Assembly (NCBI RefSeq): GCF_022682495.2
Contig: NC_071397.1
Coordinates: 9,949,082-10,013,081, forward strand
DNA: 64,000 nucleotides
Direction: 5' to 3'
DNA from: Desmodus rotundus
Taxonomy: Eukaryota; Chordata; Mammalia; Chiroptera; Phyllostomidae
Below, one piece after another: positions 32,288 to 41,735 of this stretch (positions are counted from its first letter, which is position 1; the number at the start of each line of letters is the position of its first letter). The notes under the pieces were generated by a model. The model saw only the letters and a program-made list of their open reading frames with translations. It was not told the origin of the DNA and did no database searches. Both the position numbers and the translations under genes were made by a program.

Positions 32288-32588
32288 ATGGATATCCACA
32301 TGCAAAAGAATGCAGTTGGACCCCTACCTCATATTATATACAAAAATTAACTAAAAACGGCCCCAGCTGGTGTGGCTCTGCAGATTGAGCACCAGCCTGG
32401 GAACCAAAGGGTCGCTGGTTCGATTCCCAGTCAGAGCACATACCTGGGTTGCAGGCCAGATCCCCAATTGAGGGCATGTGAGAGGCAACCACACACTGAT
32501 GTTTCTTTCCCTCTCTTTCTCCCTCCCCCTCTAAAAATAAATAAATAAAATCTTTAAAAAAATTAACTAGAAATGAATCAAGAACCTA
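32288..32588 (+). repeat. 301-bp duplicated block (source copy)
   Basis: Here the block is continuous with L1 ORF2 on both sides (AAAATAGTGCTGGAATA before, AATATAAGAGCTAAAATTAT after), so this is the original position. Confidence 0.9.
32361..32565 (+). mobile_element. VES SINE in L1
   Basis: Full VES with an AAATAAATAAAATCTTT tail, inserted in ORF2; AAAAATTAACTA stands on both sides as the target duplication. Confidence 0.92.
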
Positions 32589-32831
32589 AATATAAGAGCT
32601 AAAATTATTAAACTCTTAAAAGAAAACATAGAGATAATTCTTCATGACCTTGGATTTGGTAATGGATTCTTAGATATTACACCAAAATCATAAAAAAAAT
32701 AAAAAATAGATAAATTGAACTTCACCAAAATTAAGATCTTTTGTGCATCAAAGGACATTACCAAAATAGTGAAAATACAACCTATCTTCAGAAAAAATAT
32801 TTGTAAATCATATATCTGATAAAGGTGAGTG

Positions 32832-33550
32832 TGCCACCTGTTCAGAAAGTATCCAGCCATATAATATGAAAAACAGAGACATTTATTGAAGAAGATACAA
32901 GATACAAGAAACATTGTACATAGGATAATGACACCTCAGTCCCCTTCAAAGTAGGCACCTTGGGACCTCACACAGTTTTCCCAATTGCCATCAGCTGCCC
33001 TGTCATATTTTCCTGAATGTCATCGATGGTTTGAAATCTCTTCCCTTTCAAAGGTGATTTTAGTTTGGGGAAAAGCTAGAAGTCGCAGGGCGCCAAATCT
33101 GGGCTGTAGGAGGGCTGGGTCACCTGGGTGATTTGACATTTCTCCCAAGACCGCTGCAGGAGACGTGATGCATGAGTGCACATGTCTCGATGCAGCTGCC
33201 AACCACCAGTTGCCCACAGCTGCGGCTTTCTGAATCATCTGAATAGCTTCTGTGGTGGAATGTTCAATCTTAATGCAAAATTTGATGCAGATTTGTTGCT
33301 CTACTCAATCAGTCATTTTGTTTTTATCTTATTTTTTTTATCTTGCTCAGTCATTTTGAATGCGATGGTCACACAGTACACATGCTCACCCAATGGTATC
33401 TACCGCTCCCACTGACTAGTACAGTGAAATTGTCATTGTTTATGCACATGCATTCCAATCCACTCTCCTTGGCTGCCCGGTTGCATTGATGTTGCACAAA
33501 CCGTTCTCATTATATTAACAATTGTTGGACCTTTTCTGGACAGACCTTGT
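32832..33550 (-). mobile_element. internally deleted mariner transposon with broken transposase
   Basis: Ends are related inverted repeats: CTGTTCAGAAAGTATCCAGC on the left, CTGTCCAGAAAAGGTCCAAC as reverse complement on the right. On the minus strand one frame reads SYSPDLAPCDF, then a stop, then LFPKLKSPLKGKRFQTIDDI, the C-terminal part of a mariner transposase around the third catalytic Asp. The stretch before it (QLHRDMCTHASRLLQ) matches the region of the second Asp. About 700 bp remain of an expected ~1.3 kb, so it is a fossil. Confidence 0.8.
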
Positions 33551-33675
33551 ATCTAAAGAATCCTTATTATTCTACAACCAAAAGACATAAAATAAAAATG
33601 GGCAAAGGACTTCTCTAGATATTTCTCCAAAGAAGAGATATAGATGACTACAAGCACATGAAAAGATGCTCAATA

Positions 33676-33713
33676 TCATTAGTCATAAGGGAAATACCCC
33701 TTATGACTAATGA
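33676..33713. repeat. 16-bp perfect inverted repeat with 6-nt loop
   Basis: TCATTAGTCATAAGGG at 33676-33691, loop 33692-33697, then its reverse complement at 33698-33713. It lies inside L1 text. Confidence 0.95.
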
Positions 33714-33870
33714 AACACCACAATGAAATACTATGATAGCTACAGAATATTAAAAAAAAACAAGTATTATGGATATGAAGTGATTGGAACCATCGTACAT
33801 TGCTGGAAAAGATAAAAAATGATTCAGATGCTGTGAAAAACAGGCAGTCCCTCAAAAAGTTAAACATATA

Positions 33871-33978
33871 AGAACCATATGATATATCAGTTCCACTTCT
33901 AAGAATATACCAAAAAGAAATGAAAGAACCATATGATATATCAGTTCCACTTCTAAGAATATATCAAAAAGAAATAAA
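33871..33978 (+). repeat. 54-bp tandem duplication in L1
   Basis: Two units starting AGAACCATATGATATATCAG at 33871 and 33925, nearly identical. Confidence 0.95.
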
Positions 33979-34149
33979 AAAAAAAAGAACTAAACAAATA
34001 CTTACACATGAATGTTCACAGCAGTACTATTGACAATAGCTGAAAGGTAGAAATAACCCAAATGTCCATCAACAAATGAATGGATAAGCAAATTGTGGTA
34101 TACACATACAATGGAATATTATTCAGCCACAAAAAGTAATAAAATTCTA

Positions 34150-34360
34150 GCCCTGGCTGGTGTGGCTCAGTGGATTGAGTGCCCGCCTGCAAACCAAAGA
34201 ATCACTAGTTTGATTCCTAGTCAGGACACATGCCTGGGTTGTGGGCCAGGTCCCCAGTAGGGAGCGCGTGAGGGGCAATCACACATTGATGTTTCTCTCC
34301 CTCTCTTTCTCCCTCCCTTCCCCTCTCTAAAAATAAATAAGTAAAATCTTTTAAAAAAGT
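34150..34360 (+). mobile_element. VES SINE in L1
   Basis: GCCCTGGCTGGTGTGGCTCA to AAAAATAAATAAGTAAAATC; L1 words AGTAATAAAAT and AGTAATGAAAT flank it. Confidence 0.93.
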
Positions 34361-34949
34361 AATGAAATACTGATACATGCTAGAACATGGATGAACCTCA
34401 AAAACATAATGCTAAGTGAAAAGCTAGACAGACAAGGTCACACATTGCACAACTCCACTTACATGAAATATCCAAAATCTGTGAATCCATAGAAACAGAA
34501 AGCAGACTGGTGATTGCCAGGGGCTGTAGGATGGTAGTAATGGGAACTAACTGCTTACCGGGCACACAGGATTTTACTTTGAGGTGACGAAAATGTTATT
34601 GAAACTGGACAAAGGTAATGGAGGCACAACATTGTGAATATACTAAATGTCACTGAATTGTTAAGTTTAAAGTGGTTAGTTTTATGTTATGTGAATTTCG
34701 TCTCCATCAAAAAAGTAAAATAACACTTGAGATAGTCAGAATAATGGTTGCATTTTGGGAAAGTAGTGACTGGTACAGGACATGTGAGGGTGCTTCAAGG
34801 GTGTTGGTCACATTCTACTTTTTGATTTGGGTGTTGGTTACCCGGGTGTGTTTGCTTTGTGAAAATTATTGAGTGTAACACTTGTGATATGTATGCTTTT
34901 GTTTTCTATATGCATCTTATCCTTTGATATAAAATTTTATTCAAAGTTA

Positions 34950-35470
34950 AAGGTACTATACTATGTGACCCAGTATAAACCTAAGAGAACTGAAAAACAC
35001 ATGTCCACACAAATACTTGTTCAGATGTTCACAGAAGCATTACTAAAAATCACCCAAAAGTAGCAATAACTTAAATCTCCATCAACTAATGGATAAACAA
35101 ATGACATACAGTGAAATATTATTCAACTATAAAATGCAATGAAGAACTCATACATAGTATCACATGGATGAACCTTAAAACATTCTGTTAAGTGAAAGAA
35201 GCCAGTCACAAAAAACCACACATGGTATGAATACATTTATATGAACTGTCCAGAACAGGTAAATACATAAATATAGAAAGGAGATTGGTGATTGCAGTGA
35301 CTTCAGGGTAGGGGATAATTGGGAATGTCTGTGTTTTTTTGTTTAGCGTGGTTACAGAAATGTCCTGGAATTAGATAGTGGTGATGGTTGCACAATCTCG
35401 AAGATATTGAAAATTAATAAATTGTACACTTTAAAATGGGGACTCTTATGTGACATATACAGTTATATTA
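34950..35470 (+). mobile_element. L1 3' fragment
   Basis: ACTATGTGACCCAGTATAAA to ATTAGATAGTGGTGATGGTT and AAATTGTACACTTTAAAATG, late ORF2 and 3'UTR. Confidence 0.75.
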
Positions 35471-35479
35471 ATTGTGTTT

Positions 35480-35702
35480 TTAAAATAATTTTTAAAATTT
35501 ATTTTTGAGAGAGGGGGAAGGAGGGAAAAAGATAGGGAGAGAAACATCAATGTGCGAGAAAAACATAAACTGGTTGCCTCTCACATGCCCCAACCAGGGA
35601 CCTGACCTGCAACCCAGGCATGTGTCCCAACTGGGAATTGAACCAGCAACCTTTTAGTTCACAGGCCAGTGCTCAATCCACTGAGCACACCAGCCAGGGC
35701 AG
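35480..35702 (-). mobile_element. VES SINE
   Basis: Reverse-complement VES, ending CACTGAGCACACCAGCCAGG. Contains GGGAATTGAACCAGCAACC, the complement of the box-B part. Confidence 0.92.
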
Positions 35703-36352
35703 TATTTTAAATATTTCATCATTCAAAATATACGTGAACTCTAACATATAACAGAAGCCCAAAGGGAGAAACAATATTCTAACACATGTTCCCTTTCCCC
35801 CTTCCCATCTCCCAGATCAGCACATCTTGGAGGTGGACTGCAGATACCACTAGAGAATGGAGGTCTAAGCAGCAAGCCAGGGGCTGGCTAGTAGGTGAGT
35901 CACAGTTAAGAATGAAAGCTGTGACCAGTACTCTTGACTGCCCCTGAGCAGAGGAATGTGGCAGCTGATGAGAAACAGGTCTTAGGCTGGAGCAAGGGAG
36001 AGAAAGTGGTGGTGACAAAGTGTTAGCAGCCCTGGTACCAGTCTGCTTTCCACTGCTTCATGTACAGGTTCATGCCTTAGGAATGAGTAGTCAACTGATA
36101 CAAGCTCAGCAGCAAGAGCTCCTGAGACACTTCTTACCCTTTACTTATTTTATTGATGGATTTGGTTGTACATTTTTAGTTGTAGTGTTATGAGTTAGAA
36201 AGTTACCCAAACCATAGATTTATTTGGGCAGTGAACTAGACATTCAAGACACTGAAAGTACCTGGATTCATATATCAGGAACAAAACTTGGCTAATATTT
36301 TTAAGGGTATATCTGGAGTAAGGGAAGCTCAGATTTAAATAAATCTAGAGTT
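35703..36352. other. intergenic DNA with one exon-like segment
   Basis: No known gene. 35816-35894 (plus) is bounded by a strong acceptor (CCCATCTCCCAG) and donor (GTAG|GTGAGT); see findings. Confidence 0.6.
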
Positions 36353-36363
36353 TAAAGGACTTA

Positions 36364-38263
36364 GGTACTTCTGGCCAAGATGGAGGCATAGGTAGATACA
36401 CTTTGCCTCCTCGCACAACCAAAAGAAGGACAACAACAAATTTAAAAACAAAAATAACCAGAACTGCCAGAAAATCAAGCTATATGGAAGTCCGACAACC
36501 AAGGAGTTAAAGAAGAAACATTCAGTCAGACTGGTAGGAGGGGCAGAGATGGGCAGCTGGAGCTGAGAGCATGCGTGGCAAGGCAGCAGCCAGAGGACTT
36601 GATGGGCAAGGCTATGGCTGGTGGTCCCATATCTGTGTGCGGATAAACCGGGAGAAACAACTGGGGAGCAAGACAGACTGCACAACTCAGGGTTCCAGAG
36701 CAGGGAAATAAAGTCTCAAAACCTCTGGCTGTAAAAATCTATGGGGGTTGCCGTGGAGGGAGAAACTCCCAGCCCCACAGGAAAGTTCGGTGGAGAGACC
36801 CACAGAGTCCTAGAACATACACAAGCCCGCCCACCCACCCGGAAATCAGCAGCAGAAGGACCCAATTTGCTTGTGGGTAGCAGGGGGAACAAATTAAAGC
36901 CTGTCGAGAGCCGAGCAAGTGGCATTGTTCCCTCTCAGACCCCTCCCCCACATACAGTGCCACAATGCAGTCATGTAGGTTGCCCCACCCTGGTGAATAC
37001 CTAAGGCTCCACCCCTTAAAATATAACAGGCATGCTGAGACAAAAAAATATGGCCCAAATGAAAGAACAGATCAAAGCTCAAAAAATAGAACTAAGCGAA
37101 GAAGAGATAGTCAACCTATCAGATGCAGAATTCAAAACACTGGTAACAGGATGCTCACAGAAATGGTTGAGTATGGTAACAAAACAGGGGGAAAAGTGAA
37201 GGTTATACAAAGTGAAATAAAGAAAAATATACAGAGAACCAACAGTGAAGGGAAGGAAAGCAGAACTCATATTGACAATTTGGAACAGAGGGAAGAAATA
37301 AACATTCAACCAGAACAGAATGAAGAAACAATGCCAAAAAATGAGGAAAGACTTAGGAACCTCCGGGACAACTTTAAACATTCCAACATCTGAATCATAG
37401 GGGTGCCAGAAGGAGACGAGGAAGAGCAAGAAATTGAAAACTTATTTGAACAAATGATGAAGGAAAACTTCCCCAATCTGGTGAAGGAACTAGACATGCA
37501 AGTCCAGGAAGCTCAAAGAGTCCCAAAGAAGTTGGACCCAAGGAAGCACACACCAAGGCACATCACAATTATATTACCCAAGATGAAAGGTAAGGAGAGA
37601 ATCTTAAAAGCAGCAAGAGACAAGGAGACAGTTACCTACAAAGGAGTTCCCATAAGACTATCAATTGATTTCTCAAAAGAAACCTTACAGGCAAGAAGGG
37701 GCTGGAAAGAAGTATTCAAAGACCTAATCCAAGATTACTTTATCCAGCAAAGCTATCATTTAGAATGGAAGGACAGATAAAGTGCTTCCCAGATAAGGTC
37801 AAGTAAAAGGAGTTTATCATCACCAAGCCCTTATTATATGAAATGTTAAAGGGACTTATCCAAGAAAAAGATGATAAAAAATATGAACAGTAAAATGACA
37901 ACAAACTTACAACCATCAACAACTGAACCTATAAAAAACAAAAACAAACTAAACAAACAACTAAAACAGGAACAGAATCACAGACATGGAGATCACATGG
38001 AGGGTTATCAGTGGGGGAGGGGGAAAGGGAGAGAGGGGGAAAAGGTACAGAGAATAAGTAGCATAAATGGTAGGTACAAAATAGACAGGGGGATGTTAAG
38101 AATAGTATAGGAAATGGAGAAGCCAAAGAACTTATAAGTATGACCCATGGACATGAACTAAGGCGGGGAATGCTGGTGGGAGGCAGGATGCAGGGCAGAG
38201 GGGGGTAAAGAAAAAAAATGAACAACTTTAATAGCATAATCAATAAAATATACTTTAAAAGAA
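36364..38263 (+). mobile_element. structurally complete HAL1 (half-L1) retrotransposon
   Basis: HAL1 elements are L1 relatives that carry ORF1 and a 3'UTR but no ORF2 and depend on L1 for movement. This one begins GGTACTTCTGGCCAAGATGG (CAAGATGG resembles the YY1 site at L1 5' ends), has a ~690-bp 5' region, a decayed ORF1 (37050-37893), a ~370-bp 3'UTR and a short A-rich end. It is flanked by a perfect 11-bp target duplication, TAAAGGACTTA at 36353-36363 and 38264-38274. Absence of any reverse transcriptase text between ORF1 and the tail separates it from a deleted L1. Confidence 0.8.
37050..37893 (+). pseudogene. decayed ORF1 (RNA-binding chaperone) of the HAL1 element
   Basis: The start ATG at 37050 reads MAQMKEQIKAQKIELSEEEI. 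A frame change near 37145 leads into coiled-coil text (EINIQPEQNEETMPKNEERL), a stop follows KHSNI at ~37391, then the RRM-like part runs IIGVPEGDEEEQEIENLFEQ, QVQEAQRVPKKLDPRKHTPR and TVTYKGVPIRLSIDFSKETL. A further frame change near 37730 leads to the C-terminal IKCFPDK...MLKGLIQEKDDKK and TAA at 37891. Domain order is that of L1 ORF1p. It cannot be translated whole. Confidence 0.8.
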
Positions 38264-38947
38264 TAAAGGACTTAAAGCTCAGCTAAAATTTGTTTGGTTC
38301 TGGCTCTCATCCTCACTGTGTTCCTGAGCCTACAGTCCCAAAGTACAAAAGAAGTATGGACTGGCAATTTAGATGGATACAGGCTAAGGTCTTTTCTTAG
38401 TATTTTGAAATTATACTTGTTGCTTCTGTGTACCAGATGTTTCAATATACGTAAGAGAGGTAGGAAGACTGAATGAAAACTGGTTTAACAGCTGTCCTGA
38501 AGTCTGAAATCCCAGAAATGTTCAAAGAATCCCTTTGTGATTGTTTCCCTTTTGTGGAGCCTGCTTTGTCTACTCATATCCCCTCCAAGGACAAATGCAC
38601 TTTTTACCTTGGTTCTTGTATGGTCCAGGAAGAAAGGCTGAAGTCAAGATGGGAGATGTTCTACTGACGGGGAACTTTTGAACTCAGGGTCTGGGAGGCA
38701 TGAGAAGAGCTGAACTCCACAGCCATAAGTATTATGGCACAGAAGGAGTGATGGAAGTTAGAATTTGAGATGAGGAGTGGCAAATTTAAAATCTATGCCG
38801 TCTATGCCTATCTTCATCTTATTCATCCTCTACTAATACAAAGATATAGACATACATACATAGTTGCTCACCCAACTCAACATTTACTGGCAACTAAAAT
38901 GACAGGGCCTTCTCACAACCCATTCCTGCCCTAGCAGCCACACCCAC

Positions 38948-39102
38948 CTTCTGGAAGTCAGATCCTAGAGGTGACTGCCTGCTGGCCCCATGGGCACTCT
39001 TCACTTCTGTGTTATCTTTGGCTTCTATTCCTGCCTCTTTGGGGGCAGAGATGTCTTCTGCAGTCCTTCCTTCTGGAAATGTGAAGACTTCCACAATTGC
39101 TC
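38948..39102 (-). other. candidate 155-bp exon, unassigned
   Basis: On the minus strand it has acceptor CTTTCTTTTCAG and donor AAG|GTGGGT, and is open in one frame: AIVEVFTFPEGRTAEDISAP then KEAGIEAKDNTEVKSAHGAS, ending SDFQK. Phase is 1 in, 0 out. I do not recognise the peptide. It lies 4.6 kb beyond the main ZNF318 poly(A) signal on the same strand, so an alternative ZNF318 3' exon is one possibility. Confidence 0.35.
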
Positions 39103-40099
39103 CTGAAAAGAAAGGACAGGTAGGTGAGAGTCAGTAAACATCATCATTATTCTTATGTAGGTAGGCTATAGGAGAGCTGGACAGAATTACAGCACGGGCA
39201 AAGTATCAGAGACATGAAAGAAAAATAATACCTCAATATGGTTGATTTTATCTCTTTGCTATCTTTCTCTACATCCTCTACCATTATGTAACTGACTCCA
39301 TTTTTACCCCACTCGTTCACTTCTATTGAGCATGCTTATTTCCCTTATTTTCTACAAAATTCCTTTCTTGCCTGATCCCCCACAGGTAGAAGGAACAAAA
39401 GCCACTAAAGCTTTCAGTTAATGCATATGGATTACCTTGTCTTTTTGCATGCAACAAGGACTTTGTGTATCTCCATTAAAGTAAGCTCTGTGAAGACAGG
39501 TATCTTGATTTATGTAATTTAATGTCCAAGTACTTATATAGCATGAAAGGAAATGCATAACCAGCTAACAGAGGTAGGGGCAAGGGAAAGGGAACAGATG
39601 AAGAAAAAAAACAATGGGTTTTCTTCAAGAATGGAGATTCTTGAGGAATGTATGTTGCCCAGCCTTAATGGGAGCAGAGGAAATTAAGGATCCTTGAGGG
39701 AAAAACAACAAGGCCTATTTGTAATGATGGAGAACTGACAAGATGAGTGAAGACAGGAATGCAGAGTTCGAGAGACACAAAAAAAACCCAATTTTTAATA
39801 AATTTAGTACATGTATGCTTTCTATAAAGTATATATAGAAAAAAAAAAACCTGGTCTATAATTCCACAGCACCAGATAACTCTGATATAAAATTTATATA
39901 TTTCATGTATGTACATATTTTGTGTATAAAATATTTGTATTTCATATAAAATGTATTTTCATCATCAGAATGTTTGAAACAAAGATACAAAATAAAAAGT
40001 AAAAGCATCCCTCTTCCCTCTTCCAAAGGCAACCTTTTTTGGTTAATTTTTTTGCTCCCTTCCAGAAATAAGATTAGCAGCCTGATGTAGAGTTTTGAT

Positions 40100-40206
40100 G
40101 AGGTGACAAGAAGATGTTGGGCCATGAAGCGTTGAATTACTCCATCAGCCAAATCAGAGGTATTTGGGGTTTGACCAACTGACTTCAACATGCCTATGAA
40201 ATCTGG
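40100..40206 (-). other. candidate exon, unassigned
   Basis: Acceptor CTTTCTTCTTCCAG on the minus strand, then PDFIGMLKSVGQTPNTSDLA and DGVIQRFMAQHLLVTSSK in phase 0. Phase 0 would fit a junction with the ZNF318 exon that ends at 48346. No convincing donor is seen, so the left edge is arbitrary; the frame stays open to about 39,856. Confidence 0.25.
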
Positions 40207-40794
40207 CTGGAAGAAGAAAGGGGAGCCATCTGAAAATCAAGGGTCCCCAAAGCCTTTTATTGCTAAATATAAGGTCAGTTTATGCCCATTTTCCATCCTC
40301 AGTTTTTCTTCTAGGAGCTTCAGGGCCAGTGTGTCCCCTTTCTAGCCTGGCACCACTATGCCAGAATGCTGTTGAAATGAAGGGGCCATTGGCAGTCTTG
40401 ATATGCACTCACTGTTATAGACAGTGCTTTGTATACAAAGACCCAGGACAGAAGCAAGAGAACAGCTGGCTTCCAGAGTGCTAAACACCCAAGAAATACA
40501 ATCAGTAATTTACAGTTTTTACTCACTTATAAATTGCTGAGTATTAACAAACAATTAAAAAGTTACTGTTACCACATTGATTCTTTTAATGAATTTTTAT
40601 TGAGCACTCTTTTTGTGCCGGGCAACTGTGCAGTGTAAACATAAGGATGAAAAAACAGTAAGCAATGACAGACTATACTACTTTGGAGACTTTGTAATCT
40701 ACTTGGGGAGGGGAAGCGAGGCATATATTAATCAAAGAAACATATAAATGTAAAATACAACCACATTAAGTACTACAGTGAAAATGTACATTTT

Positions 40795-40978
40795 TTTTTA
40801 ATTGCTTCTAGAGAGGGAAAGAAACATCAAGGTGAGAAACATTGATTGGTTGCCTCCCATAAGCACCCCAACTGGAGATCAAACCTGCAACCCAGGTAAG
40901 TGCCCTGACTGGGATTGAACCCAGTCTTTTGGTGTACAGCACAACACTCCGATGAACTAAGCCACCTGGCCAGGGAGT
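40795..40978 (-). mobile_element. VES SINE, diverged subfamily
   Basis: Reverse complement ends AAGCCACCTGGCCAGGG, i.e. head CCCTGGCCAGGTGGCTTAGT, not CTGGTGTGGCTCAGTGGA as in most copies here. Confidence 0.85.
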
Positions 40979-41549
40979 GCATGGTCTTTTGAAAACATGT
41001 AAGGTTTGAGGGCAAATCAGGACAGTGATTTTTTTAAGGGCAGATTTTCATTGTAAGTTCAACTGTTTGGCTTATCAATGAATATTATTGTATACCCAAC
41101 TTTTCATTTGAAATTATATAAACATTGCAAAATTCAACTCTAAACACAGAAGACATATACTCAAAACCATAGACAATTTTCATTTGTCAGGTTTTTTTTT
41201 ACAAAATTGTTAATAAATGAAGATCCTGCTTATTAGATTCTCATCCTGGGCTTGGTAGGTAAACTTTGTTAAGGTGAGAACCAAGGTTTAGGGATACATA
41301 TTTTTAAAAAAACCACCTCACTTCCTTTTTACACCATCTCTTCTCTGAACTCACTTCTACCCATTAAAAAAAAAAAAAAACATTTAACATCCCTCCCCAA
41401 ACACAAACACACTTCTCACCATTCTTCCTAAGTTCCTGAACCTGGCAGTCTGACAAATGGGCTTATTTTGTCATGCTTTGCCGCCAAAACATTAACTAAC
41501 TTCTTGACTTAACAGAATTTTTAAAAAATCATCACTTGAGGACATTTTT

Positions 41550-41735
41550 TTTCACTGCTCTCAGAGAGAGGGAGAGAGAACCATTGATGTGAAAAACATC
41601 GATTGGTTGCCTTCTAGTACGTGCCCCAAATGCGTATCAGACCTGTAAACTGGGCACATACCCTGACTGGGAATCAAACCCATGACCCTTCCATCTATGG
41701 GATGATGCTCCAACTGAGCCACACCAGCCAGAGCT
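41550..41735 (-). mobile_element. VES SINE, diverged
   Basis: CAGAGAGAGGGAGAGAGAAC to GAGCCACACCAGCCAGAGC in reverse orientation, followed by a T-run at 41738-41758. Confidence 0.85.

Larger units (their letters stand above)
32161..34725 (+). mobile_element. L1 copy with nested VES, mariner and VES insertions
   Basis: ORF2 text (CCAACTGATTTCCAACAAGG, AAAGATGCTCAATATCATTA) runs to a 3'UTR ending near CTCCATCAAAAAAGTAAA at ~34720. Interrupted at 32361-32565 (VES), ~32832-33550 (mariner) and 34150-34360 (VES). It also holds a 54-bp tandem duplication and a local inverted repeat. Non-functional. Confidence 0.8.

Noticed and set aside
33020..33238. Minus-strand frame inside the mariner element
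   Set aside because: It is out of the transposase frame; the true frame is interrupted by a stop.
37403..37780. Open frame with RNA-binding domain taken as a host gene
   Set aside because: It is the C-terminal part of HAL1/L1 ORF1p inside a retrotransposon with target duplication.
38473..38667. 64-codon plus-strand frame
   Set aside because: No splice sites of quality, no similarity; likely chance.
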